The position numbers and the translations under genes were made by a program. Shown here piece after piece: positions 8,352 to 16,439 of a DNA stretch of 57,446 nt. The stretch's first letter is position 1. Each line of letters begins with the position of its first letter. The notes below the pieces were generated by a model. That model was not told where the DNA came from. It ran no database searches and saw nothing but the letters and a program-made list of their open reading frames with translations. Source of the DNA: Hyphomicrobiaceae bacterium (GTDB lineage Bacteria > Pseudomonadota > Alphaproteobacteria > Rhizobiales > Xanthobacteraceae); NCBI GenBank assembly GCA_947472885.1, contig CANJBX010000020.1:1-57446 (forward strand), read 5' to 3'.

Positions 8352-9779
8352 ATGGGCCGGATCGGTCGAAACATTGCCTGCGGGATTTTTGCAGCTATCG
8401 CCATGACCGGCATTGCTGCAGCGCAAGAAGCCAAACAGGCGAGCCTGTCGCCGCGCTTGCAAGCCTTCCGCGACATCTACAAGGAACTGGTCGAGATCAA
8501 CACCACCGACTCCGTCGGCGATACGGTGCGTGCGGCGGAAGCCATGGCAGCGCGGCTGAGGGCAGGCGGCTTTCCGGCCGACGACGTCAAGGTCCTGTCG
8601 TCGGGCCCACGCAAGGGCAACATGGTCGCGCGCCTGCGCGGCACCGGCGCGAAGAAGCCAATCCTGCTGATCGCGCATCTCGACGTGGTCGAAGCCAGGC
8701 GCGAGGACTGGGCGTTCGATCCTTTTGTATTGCAGGAAGTCGATGGCTTCTTTCGCGGGCGCGGCACCGCCGACGACAAGGCGATGGCGGCGAGCTTCGT
8801 TGCGAACCTGATCGAGTACGTCAAAGAAGGTTTCAAGCCCGACCGCGACATTATTCTGGCGTTGACGGCCGACGAGGAGCTGTCGGACTCGCCACACGAC
8901 GGCGCACGCTGGCTGCTCGAAAATCACCGGGCACTGATCGAGGCGGAGCTGGCCATCAACGAGGGCGGAGGCGGCACCCTGCGCGATGGCAAGCCGGTGC
9001 GCAATTCGCTCCAGCTCGCCGAGAAAATCTACCAGACCTATCGCCTCGAAGTTACCGATCCCGGCGGTCACAGCGCGTCGGGCCGCCGCGACAGCGCGAT
9101 CTATCGCCTGTCGGAAGGATTGGTACGGCTTTCGCGGTTCGATTTTCCGGTCAGGCTCAATGCCGTGACCCGCGGCTATTTCGAACGCGTCCTGACAACC
9201 GAACAAGGTCAGGTGGCGGAAGCGATCCGCGCGCTGCTGGCGGGAAACCAGCATGAAGGCGCGCTGGAGCCGCTCACGTCGCGTCCGCCCTACAACGCAC
9301 AAATCCGTACCACCTGCGTGACGACCTTGCTCGAAGCCGGTCACGCCGAGAACGCATTGCCGCAGACGGCGCGCGCGACGGTGAATTGCCGGGTGCTGCC
9401 GGACCAGTCAGTTGACGAAGTGGCCGCCACGCTGGCGCGCGTGCTGAACGACCAGAAAATCAAGGTCACCCCGGTGGGCAAGCCGGTGCTCTCGCCGCCG
9501 TCGCCGCTCAACCCGGATGTGATGGCGGCGGTCGAAAGCATTTCCGGTGAGATGTGGCCGGGCGTGCCGGTGATCCCGACGATGTCCGGCGGCTACACCG
9601 ACAGCCGGTGGCTGCGCAACGCGGGCATTCCTTCGTATGGCGTGTCGGGCCTGTTTTCCGATCCCGGCAAGAGCGGCGTGCACGGCCTCAACGAACAGGT
9701 CGGCGTCAAGGAACTCTACGACAGCAAGGAGTTTCTCTACCGGCTGGTGAAACGGCTGGCAGGGCCGGCCGCGAAATAG
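8352..9779 (+). CDS. Exported M20 family metallopeptidase
   Basis: A 475-residue zinc peptidase with a Sec signal (GRIGRNIACGIFAAIAMTG, cleavage near IAAAQ). The M20 motifs are complete: LLIAHLDVV, RGTADDKAM (bridging Asp), TADEELSD (general-base Glu pair), INEGGGG and the late SGVHGLNEQV His. A dimerisation domain lies around 230-340 with DPGGHSA. The enzyme should act in the periplasm as a carboxy- or dipeptidase, or as a deacylase of N-acyl amino acids. ATG at 8352 is preferred over 8304 because gagagg precedes it and it begins the signal peptide. Confidence 0.88.
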   Translation: MGRIGRNIACGIFAAIAMTGIAAAQEAKQASLSPRLQAFRDIYKELVEINTTDSVGDTVRAAEAMAARLRAGGFPADDVKVLSSGPRKGNMVARLRGTGAKKPILLIAHLDVVEARREDWAFDPFVLQEVDGFFRGRGTADDKAMAASFVANLIEYVKEGFKPDRDIILALTADEELSDSPHDGARWLLENHRALIEAELAINEGGGGTLRDGKPVRNSLQLAEKIYQTYRLEVTDPGGHSASGRRDSAIYRLSEGLVRLSRFDFPVRLNAVTRGYFERVLTTEQGQVAEAIRALLAGNQHEGALEPLTSRPPYNAQIRTTCVTTLLEAGHAENALPQTARATVNCRVLPDQSVDEVAATLARVLNDQKIKVTPVGKPVLSPPSPLNPDVMAAVESISGEMWPGVPVIPTMSGGYTDSRWLRNAGIPSYGVSGLFSDPGKSGVHGLNEQVGVKELYDSKEFLYRLVKRLAGPAAK

Positions 9780-9813
9780 CTGTGTTCAATTTAATAGTGC
9801 GCTGCAAGTTCCG

Positions 9814-9920
9814 CCTCATCCTGAGGAGCGCATGCAATGCGCGTCTCGAAGGATGGGGCGGCCAATTCGGGGCGGCCTCGTCCTTCGAGACGCGGCCTTT
9901 GGCCGCTCCTCAGGATGAGG
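9814..9920. repeat. Nested palindromic repeat, family 4
   Basis: Outer arms cctcatcctgaggag (9814-9828) and ctcctcaggatgagg (9906-9920) pair perfectly. Inner arms gcgtctcgaagga (9841-9853) and tccttcgagacgc (9881-9893) also pair. It sits between two convergent genes, the M20 peptidase and the YbjN protein, where it may serve as a transcript end. This kind of long hyphenated palindrome is common in Bradyrhizobium-group intergenic DNA. Confidence 0.85.
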
Positions 9921-9956
9921 CCGATAGAGAGCAGCAAAAGGTCAACGGATCACAGG

Positions 9957-10511
9957 CTAGTCGGTAAACCCGATCAGCTTCCGAAAATCCTGCGTCGCTT
10001 CCTTCATCTTCTGGAAATAGATCTTGAATGTCCCGGAGCGGTCGGCACCCGTGCCTTCCGATATAACGTCGATCTCGACGCGCGATGAAGTCTTGCCGTC
10101 GCGCTGCAGGAAATTGTAGGCGCGCGCGTAACGCTTGTCGGTGTTCGACTTGTTGATGGTCGCGAGCGGCGCCGGCTTGTTGAGCGTGTAGCCCGAATAG
10201 AACTGATAGCTGATGCAGGGGCGGGTCTCGTTGGGGCCTCCACCGCAGGCATAGAAGTAGATCGCCCAGTCGTAGCCATCGACCTTGAAGCTGAGGCGCG
10301 GTTCGCCGTCGGAATCCTTGTCCAGCCTGGCGATGAAGCCTTCCTTCTGCAGTTCGCCAATGATGAACTGCGCATTGACGCTGTCGGGTGTGCCGGTCGA
10401 TTGCGCCCGTACGCTATCGTGAAAAGAGAAAGCCAGAAAAGCAAAAGCCAAAAAAGAAAAAACCATGAGCGCCGGGGCGCTCATGGTCGTAATCGCAACG
10501 CGATGTCTCAT
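9957..10511 (-). CDS. Secreted YbjN-domain protein
   Basis: A 184-residue protein beginning MRHRVAITTMSAPALMVFSF, with a Phe-rich signal peptide or anchor (FLAFAFLAFSF) cleaved near VRAQ. The mature part follows the YbjN pattern: a short region predicting level of skill at reading ambiguity (LQKEGFIARLDKDSDGEPRL), then a strand with YDWAIYFYACGG, a Cys pair, RYARAYNFLQRDG, and a polar C-terminus. YbjN-family proteins have no known catalysis and have been linked to regulation and chaperone-like roles. It starts 25 bases downstream of the CoxL-type gene on the same strand, so the two are probably cotranscribed. Confidence 0.75.
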   Translation of the reverse strand: MRHRVAITTMSAPALMVFSFLAFAFLAFSFHDSVRAQSTGTPDSVNAQFIIGELQKEGFIARLDKDSDGEPRLSFKVDGYDWAIYFYACGGGPNETRPCISYQFYSGYTLNKPAPLATINKSNTDKRYARAYNFLQRDGKTSSRVEIDVISEGTGADRSGTFKIYFQKMKEATQDFRKLIGFTD

Positions 10512-10536
10512 CGTCGTCCTCGTTAGCGGGCGGCGA

Positions 10537-12873
10537 TTACGCCGCCTTGACGCTGGCCTTATTGAGCGCGGCCCATACACGCTGCGGCGTCGCCGGCATG
10601 TCGAACTCCTCGATGCCATAAGGCTTCAGCGCGTCGAGCAGTGCCGCCATGATGGCAGGCGGTGCGCCGGTCGCGCCGGCTTCGCCGCAGCCCTTGACGC
10701 CGAGCGGGTTGGTCGTCGATGGCACTTCGGCGAATTCGCCGCCGAGGTCCGGGATGTCTTCGGCGCGGGGCATGGCGTAGTCCATGAAGCTGCCACTCAG
10801 GAGCTGGCCGCTGTTGTCATAAACAATGTGTTCCATCAGCGCCTGACCCATGCCTTGGGCGATGCCGCCATGGACCTGACCTTCGGCGAGCAGGTGGTTC
10901 ATCACCTTGCCGACGTCATCGACGGCGGTGTAGCGCACCAGTGCGATCACGCCGGTCTGGGTGTCGATCTCGATTTCGCAGGTGTGGCAGCCGTTCGGAT
11001 AGCACGGCGGCTCGGCGGCGAACGTGCCGGCGGATTCGAGGCCGACGCCGACATCCTTGGGCAGGAACATCGGCGCATAGAACGCCTTGGCGACATTGGT
11101 CAGTTCGATCGCCTTGTCGGTGCCGACGACCTTGAACTTGCCGTCCTTGAACTCAAGGTCGCCTGCAGCGGCTTCGAGCATCCGGGCCGCCATCGGCTTG
11201 GCCTTTTCGACGATCTGGTCGGCTGCGTTCTTCAACGCGTTGCCGCCGACCATCATGGAGCGCGAACCGTAGGTGCCGCGGCCCATCGGCACTTCATTGG
11301 TGTCGCCCTGGATGAAGCGGATGTTCTCGAACGGCACGCCGAGCCATTCGGAGACCATCTGTGCATAGACGGTGGCATGGCCCTGGCCATGCGAGTGGGT
11401 GCCGGCGAGGATCGTGACCTGACCCGAGGGATCGAAGCGCAGGTCCATACGGTCGTTAAAGATCGCGGCTTCCTCGACAAAATAGGCGAGGCCCCAGCCG
11501 CGCAGCTTGCCGTTCTTCTTGGATTCGGCGCGGCGCTTCTTGAAGCCGTCGTAGTCGGCGAGCTTCAGGCATTCCTGCGTGACATGCGCGAAGTCGCCGG
11601 AGTCGTAAACGATGCCTGACGTGTTGGTGTAGGGCATCTTCGACTTCGGGACAAAGTTCTTCATGCGCAGCGCGATTGGATCCATTTTGAGGATCACGGC
11701 GGCACGCTCGATCAGGCGCTCGACCAGGTAGGTTGCTTCCGGGCGCCCGGCGCCGCGGTAGGGCGCCATCGGCGAGGTGTTGGTCAGGACGGCCTGGGCG
11801 AAGATGAATCCGGCCGGAATGTCGTACACGCCGGAGAGGAGCTTCACCGAGAACATGCTGATGGCGAACGCCGCCGCCGTCACATGCGAGCCAACAGCGT
11901 GCATCGAATGCGCGCGAATGCCGAGGATCTTGCCGCTGTCGTCGAAGGCGAGTTCGCCGGTGACGACCTGGTCGCGGCCATGGGCATCGCCCAGCAGCGC
12001 TTCGGCGCGGGTCGAGGTCCACTTGACCGGACGGCTGATGCGGCGCGAGGCGACCATCACCAGCGCGTCTTCAGGGTATACGCTGCCCTTCATGCCAAAG
12101 CCGCCGCCGACGTCCGGCGAAATCACGCGCAGGCGCGTTTCCGGAATCTTGAACACCTGGCCGGCGATCTGCGAGCGGGTGCCGTGCGGGTTCTGCGAGG
12201 TGGTGTAGAGCGTGAAGCTGTCGCTCTCGGCGGCGTAGTCGGCGTTGGCGGCGCGCGTCTCGATGGAATTCGCCGAAACGCGGTTGTTGTTGATTTTCAG
12301 TTTGACGACATGCTTCGCCTTGGCGAACACCTCGTCGGTCTTTTCCTTATTACCCATCGCCATGATGAAGGCGATGTTGCCCGGATTGTCGTCGTAGATT
12401 TTCTGCGCATCCTTGGCGACCGCCTGTTCGACGGTGACGACGGCCGGCAACGGCGCGTAGTCGACTTCGACGAGTTCGGCGGCGCTGCGCGCCAGTTCTT
12501 CGGTTTCAGCGACGACGAAGGCAATGCGGTCGCCGACGCAACGCGCGCGGTCGGCCGCCAGCAGCGGACGCGAGGCGCGATAGCCCTTCGGCGCGCCGAA
12601 ATCTTCCGGCATGGCGGGGATCAGCATGCCGATCTTTTCGTCGGCGAGATCCTTTGCGGTCAGGATGCACAGCACGCCTTCGGCGGCGAGCGCGGCCTTG
12701 GTGTTGATGCTCTTGATCGTGGCATGGCCGTGCGGCGACATGACCAGCACGCCATAGGCCTGCTGCGGGAGGGTGACGTCATCGACAAAACGGCCCTTGC
12801 CGGTGATGAAGCGCTGATCCTCGACCCGGCGTACCGGCTGACCGATACCGAACTTGCCTACAACTGCGTCCAC
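10537..12873 (-). CDS. Molybdopterin-binding subunit, xanthine dehydrogenase / form II CoxL family
   Basis: A 778-residue large subunit of a molybdenum hydroxylase, the subunit that holds molybdopterin-cytosine dinucleotide and oxidises the substrate. It has the N-terminal aldehyde-oxidase a/b hammerhead region (1-150) and the Mo-binding domains with PDVGGGFGMKG at 253-263, PYRGAGRP at 371-378, GTHSHGQGH at 491-499 and KGCGEAGATG at 727-736 with the active-site Glu at about 731. PYRGAGRP is the form II version; true CO dehydrogenases have the AYRCSFR loop. No FAD (CoxM) or 2Fe-2S (CoxS) subunit gene is adjacent. GTG start at 12873 follows a strong agggggaag site. The substrate is unknown. Confidence 0.9.
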   Translation of the reverse strand: MDAVVGKFGIGQPVRRVEDQRFITGKGRFVDDVTLPQQAYGVLVMSPHGHATIKSINTKAALAAEGVLCILTAKDLADEKIGMLIPAMPEDFGAPKGYRASRPLLAADRARCVGDRIAFVVAETEELARSAAELVEVDYAPLPAVVTVEQAVAKDAQKIYDDNPGNIAFIMAMGNKEKTDEVFAKAKHVVKLKINNNRVSANSIETRAANADYAAESDSFTLYTTSQNPHGTRSQIAGQVFKIPETRLRVISPDVGGGFGMKGSVYPEDALVMVASRRISRPVKWTSTRAEALLGDAHGRDQVVTGELAFDDSGKILGIRAHSMHAVGSHVTAAAFAISMFSVKLLSGVYDIPAGFIFAQAVLTNTSPMAPYRGAGRPEATYLVERLIERAAVILKMDPIALRMKNFVPKSKMPYTNTSGIVYDSGDFAHVTQECLKLADYDGFKKRRAESKKNGKLRGWGLAYFVEEAAIFNDRMDLRFDPSGQVTILAGTHSHGQGHATVYAQMVSEWLGVPFENIRFIQGDTNEVPMGRGTYGSRSMMVGGNALKNAADQIVEKAKPMAARMLEAAAGDLEFKDGKFKVVGTDKAIELTNVAKAFYAPMFLPKDVGVGLESAGTFAAEPPCYPNGCHTCEIEIDTQTGVIALVRYTAVDDVGKVMNHLLAEGQVHGGIAQGMGQALMEHIVYDNSGQLLSGSFMDYAMPRAEDIPDLGGEFAEVPSTTNPLGVKGCGEAGATGAPPAIMAALLDALKPYGIEEFDMPATPQRVWAALNKASVKAA

Positions 12874-13021
12874 GGACTTCCCCCTGCTTTTTCAAATTCG
12901 GGTAACCCCGGCGGGCTTGCCGCCCGGCCGGTCTCGTTCCCCCGTATTTGACCCGCAAGTCTTGCGGCGCGCAAGCGGGGATGCGATGCGTTGTTCCGGC
13001 AGCAAGTGTGAGTATTGTCGC

Positions 13022-14143
13022 ATGAAGATCACCCGCGTTACGGCAACCCCGATTCATGTCCCGATCAAGGTCGCCCTGGTGGGCGCGGAACGCGCCGCGG
13101 CGATGTCCGGCTGCATGGTCGAAATCGAGACGGATACCGGCCTGATCGGCCATGGCTTCACCTCCATCACCGACGAGGTCGTGATCGCCAGGGCCATCGA
13201 GGCGGTTGCCGGGCCGGAAATCATTGGCGAGGACCCGCTCGCCCACGAGCGGGTCTGGGACAAGCTCTACTGGGCGATGATGCCGCGCGGGCAGACGGGT
13301 TACGCCGCCCACGCGCTCGCCGCCATCGACGTGGCGCTGTGGGATATCAAGGGCAAGGCGCTCGGCCAGCCGGTCTGGCGGCTCCTCGGCGGGGCGCGGG
13401 CGAAGGTGCCGGTCTACGTGACCTTCGGCTTCGATTTCTTCGATCGCGGCCAGCTCGCCGAAGCAGCCAAGCTCTGGGTCGGGCGCGGCTTCAAGCGGCT
13501 GAAGATGACCGTCGGGCATTCGGGCCTCGCGCGGCGCGACACCAGGCCGCTGATGGACCTGATCCGCGAGGACGAGGCGCGGGTGCGCGCCGTGCGCGAA
13601 GCGGTCGGGCCGGGCGTCGAATTGTTCATCGATGCCAATTGCAGCCTCGACCTTTATCACGCGCAGAAGCTCGCCGAGATGATCAAGCCTTATGGCATTT
13701 CGTTCTTCGAGGAGCCGCTGACGCAGAACGATGCCGGGCAGATGGCGCAACTGCGCCGCCAGTCGGGCATGGCGCTCGCCTGCGGACAGAACGAAGGTTT
13801 GGCGTTCCGTTTCCGCGACCTGCTGGTGCGCGAGGCCATCGACTACGCCCAGCCGAATGTCGTCATCACCGGCGGCTACACCCAATGCTTGCGCATCGCA
13901 GGCATGGCGGCGGCGTTCAACGTGCCGATCGCGAATGGCGGTGCGTGGCAGTATCACAACATGCATCTGCAGGCCGGCGTCGCCAACGGCACGCTGGTCG
14001 AGATTCACTATCTCGCCGAACAGCTTTATCGCACCGTGTATGAAGGCGCGCCGGTCCCGGAGAACGGCTGGCTGACGATGCCCGAGGCGCCGGGGCTGGG
14101 TTTCTCGCCCAAGGCCGATGCGGTGCGGGAATTCGCCATATGA
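13022..14143 (+). CDS. Enolase-superfamily enzyme (mandelate racemase / muconate lactonizing type)
   Basis: A 373-residue enzyme with the N-terminal capping domain (1-125, ending ALWDIKGKALGQPVWRLLGG) and a C-terminal barrel. The three Mg ligands are in place: D204 in FIDANCS, E230 in FFEEP, E258 in GQNEG. The barrel Lys motif is KMT (K161), so the second Lys of the usual KxK pair is absent. The late His (NGGAWQYHNMHLQ) could supply the base. The family abstracts a proton next to a carboxylate, giving racemisation, dehydration or cycloisomerisation. Divergent from the CoxL-type gene and first in a plus-strand catabolic set, 75 bases before the next gene. Start MKITRVTATP is the normal family N-terminus. 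Confidence 0.88.
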   Translation: MKITRVTATPIHVPIKVALVGAERAAAMSGCMVEIETDTGLIGHGFTSITDEVVIARAIEAVAGPEIIGEDPLAHERVWDKLYWAMMPRGQTGYAAHALAAIDVALWDIKGKALGQPVWRLLGGARAKVPVYVTFGFDFFDRGQLAEAAKLWVGRGFKRLKMTVGHSGLARRDTRPLMDLIREDEARVRAVREAVGPGVELFIDANCSLDLYHAQKLAEMIKPYGISFFEEPLTQNDAGQMAQLRRQSGMALACGQNEGLAFRFRDLLVREAIDYAQPNVVITGGYTQCLRIAGMAAAFNVPIANGGAWQYHNMHLQAGVANGTLVEIHYLAEQLYRTVYEGAPVPENGWLTMPEAPGLGFSPKADAVREFAI

Positions 14144-14218
14144 CGGCGCTGCAAGGCGCAACAGGCTACAACTGACAAAACAGACTTACGGCAAATATCT
14201 TCCAAGGGACTGGAAACG

Positions 14219-15475
14219 ATGGCGGACACATCACGCACGGATGCGGCTGCAAAGCACAAGGCGCCGCAGGTGCGCCGGTTCATCGAACAGCGCTGGTTGC
14301 TCGACAATGTCATCGCCGCAAATGGCATCGACTGGGACCAGCCGCGCACGATGTATCTCAGCGCACCGCTCGGCCTTGAAGCGCAATCCGATTTCGCGGC
14401 CATCCGTTTGCGCGTCAAGAAATTCGCCGACTGCTCGCCGGCGTTTCAGGCCCAGGGCCGCCGCCGCGAAGGCCGCGCCAAAGAGGCGCTTGAGGCCGGC
14501 AACACCGTCACCGCGCGCGAGAACTACCTGATGGCGGCGGTGCACTGGGGCGCGGCGCAATGGCCGTTCGACGAAAACAACGACGAAAACCTGTTCTGCA
14601 ATGCGCGCAAGCGCGAATGCTATTCCGCTTACGTCAAACTCGCCGCGCACAAGATCGAGGAAGTCTGGATTCCGTTCAAGGGCGCCAGCCTGCCGGCGTG
14701 GCTGCACCTGCCGCCGGACTACAAGGGCGGCAAGATCCCGCTGGTCGTCACCATTCCCGGCATGGACAGTTTCAAGGAAATCAGCGTCGCGATGTACGGC
14801 GATCGCTGGCTGTCGCGTGGCATCGCCGTGCTTGCGGTCGATGGGCCGGGACAATATGAGAGCGCCGTGCTGGGCATTCCGGTCTCGACCGAAAACTGGG
14901 CCGCAGCCGGTGGCGCGATCATGGACTGGGTTTCAAAGCGCGGCGAGATCGACGCCGCGCGCGTCGCGGTGTCGGGCAACAGCTTCGGTTCCTACTTCTG
15001 CACGGTAATGGTTGCGAACGAGCCGCGCTTCAAGGCGTGTGTGGTGTCGTCGCCGAACCTCGAACCCGGCTGCCACACGATTTTCGAGGAAGCCTCGCCG
15101 ACCTTCAAGCAGCGCTTCATGTATATGGCGCAGATCACCGACGAGGCCGAGTTCGACACCTTCCGCCAGACCCTGAGCTACAAGGACCACGCCGGGAAGA
15201 TCAGGATGCCGTACCTCGTCATCGGCGGCGAGTCGGATGAACTCTGCCCGCTCAGGCATGTCGATGACATGCTCAGCGTCATGAAAGGCCCGCGCCAGTT
15301 CATCGTCTATCAGGACTCGCGTCATGCTATCGGCGGCGTGCCGGCTGCAACGCTGGGGCCTTATCTGCCGTCGCTGATTTCGGATTGGGTGGCCGCGCGA
15401 CTCGCCGACAAGCCGTTTACCAGCGAGAAATGGTTTGTCGATGCGACCGGCAAGGTCGCCAAGACGCCGCTATAG
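14219..15475 (+). CDS. Alpha/beta hydrolase of the pseudooxynicotine-hydrolase / FrsA-like type
   Basis: A 418-residue alpha/beta hydrolase with a helical N-terminal domain (about 1-145) before the catalytic fold. The triad is readable: nucleophile S255 in VSGNSFGS, acid D340 in GGESDELCP, base H369 in DSRHAIGG. This domain layout matches 2,6-dihydroxypseudooxynicotine hydrolase and related enzymes, which cleave C-C or ester bonds of aromatic ketones. AVDGPGQYES after the oxyanion region also fits. It lies 9 bases upstream of the CMD-family gene, so they form one transcript. A site (aaggga) precedes the ATG. The substrate is inferred only in outline: an aryl ketone or related acid. Confidence 0.82.
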   Translation: MADTSRTDAAAKHKAPQVRRFIEQRWLLDNVIAANGIDWDQPRTMYLSAPLGLEAQSDFAAIRLRVKKFADCSPAFQAQGRRREGRAKEALEAGNTVTARENYLMAAVHWGAAQWPFDENNDENLFCNARKRECYSAYVKLAAHKIEEVWIPFKGASLPAWLHLPPDYKGGKIPLVVTIPGMDSFKEISVAMYGDRWLSRGIAVLAVDGPGQYESAVLGIPVSTENWAAAGGAIMDWVSKRGEIDAARVAVSGNSFGSYFCTVMVANEPRFKACVVSSPNLEPGCHTIFEEASPTFKQRFMYMAQITDEAEFDTFRQTLSYKDHAGKIRMPYLVIGGESDELCPLRHVDDMLSVMKGPRQFIVYQDSRHAIGGVPAATLGPYLPSLISDWVAARLADKPFTSEKWFVDATGKVAKTPL

Positions 15476-15484
15476 GAGACAGTC

Positions 15485-16027
15485 ATGGCTCGCGTTCCCT
15501 ACCTGTCGCGTGAACAACTCGCCGAGGCCGACCGTCCCGTATTCGACCGCATCGAGAAGTCGCGCGGCGGCGTCGGCAATATCTGGCGCGCCATGCTCAA
15601 TGCGCCGAACGTCTGTGACCGGATGCTTTCACTTGCCGACGAGCTTCGCCACGGCACCGGCATCGAGAAGAATTATCGCGAGCTTGCGGTGCTGGTCGTC
15701 GGCAAGGCGACGAAATGCGATTATGAATTCGATCATCACTGGAATGCCGCGCTCAAGGCCGGCGTGCCGCGCGAAAAGCTCGAAGCGGTTGAAGCATTCA
15801 AGTTCGACTCCCCGCTGTTCACCGAGGCGGAAAAAGCCGTGATGCAGTTTGCCCGCGAGATGACAGAGAGTGGCGTAGTGAAAGACGCGACCTGGGAGGC
15901 GTTGCGGCGACACTTCGACACACGGGCCGCAATGGAAATCCTCTACACCGTCGCGTGGTACAACACCGTGGTGCGCATCCTGCTGCCGCTCGATATCCGC
16001 AACGAGGCGGATTTCAGGCGGCTGTAA
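15485..16027 (+). CDS. Carboxymuconolactone decarboxylase family protein
   Basis: A 180-residue all-helical protein of the CMD/AhpD superfamily. The core shows YRELAVLVVGKATKCDYEFDHHWNAALKAGV at about 68-98: a single Cys and a His pair where AhpD has CxxC and His, so peroxidase activity of the AhpD type is unlikely. The second half has a helical repeat ending VAWYNTVVRILLPLDI. Members range from gamma-carboxymuconolactone decarboxylase to uncharacterised proteins in aromatic catabolic operons. An aggag site precedes the ATG and only 9 bases separate it from the hydrolase stop, so the two are coexpressed. Confidence 0.85.
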   Translation: MARVPYLSREQLAEADRPVFDRIEKSRGGVGNIWRAMLNAPNVCDRMLSLADELRHGTGIEKNYRELAVLVVGKATKCDYEFDHHWNAALKAGVPREKLEAVEAFKFDSPLFTEAEKAVMQFAREMTESGVVKDATWEALRRHFDTRAAMEILYTVAWYNTVVRILLPLDIRNEADFRRL

Positions 16028-16069
16028 GGTGATTGTTTCTTACTGAAACGTTGCCGCGAACTCTGTTTA

Positions 16070-16211
16070 CCTCTCCCCGTTTACGGGGAGAGGTCGGCGC
16101 GAAGCGCCGGGTGAGGGGCATTTGCACTTGTTTTCAGAGCCCCTCACCCCAACCCTCTCCCCAGCAAAAGGGCGTTCACGCCCGTCTTCGACGGGCTTTG
16201 CGGGGAGAGGG
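16070..16211. repeat. Dispersed palindromic repeat, family 2 copy A
   Basis: Hairpin cctctccccgtttacggggagagg starts the element, followed by ggcgcgaagcgcc, gtgaggggc, a short spacer, the matching gcccctcac, and a closing ctctcccc...ggggagag hairpin. Its reverse complement matches the copy at 40497-40613 in order and sequence. It occupies most of the 412-base gene-free stretch 16028-16439 together with the family 3 palindrome; no gene is seen there. Confidence 0.85.
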
Positions 16212-16264
16212 AGCGCACTGCCTTTGCTGAAAAGTTTTGATGCGAGGTGGTCATGCTTTAGCAA

Positions 16265-16341
16265 GTAGCCCGGATGGAGCGACGCGACATCCGGGATAGC
16301 CCCCCATTTTCCCGGATTTCGCTGCGCTCAATCCGGGCTAC
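16265..16341. repeat. Palindromic repeat, family 3
   Basis: Outer arms gtagcccggat (16265-16275) and atccgggctac (16331-16341) pair perfectly; inner segments catccggga and tcccggatt pair too. This is a typical proteobacterial intergenic palindrome. It lies about 100 bases upstream of the Bug-protein gene and could be a transcript end for the upstream operon. Confidence 0.8.
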
Positions 16342-16439
16342 CAGTCCGGCTGGCGTTGTGCTGCTTTGCCCATGCCTTTACGAGTCTCATTCTTCGTGCC
16401 AGACTTCCCGAAATAAAAAATACACATCGGGAGGGTGTC

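Noticed and set aside
10537-12873. Carbon monoxide dehydrogenase large subunit
   Set aside because: The active-site loop is PYRGAGRP, not the AYRCSFR loop of true CO dehydrogenases, and coxM/coxS are absent.
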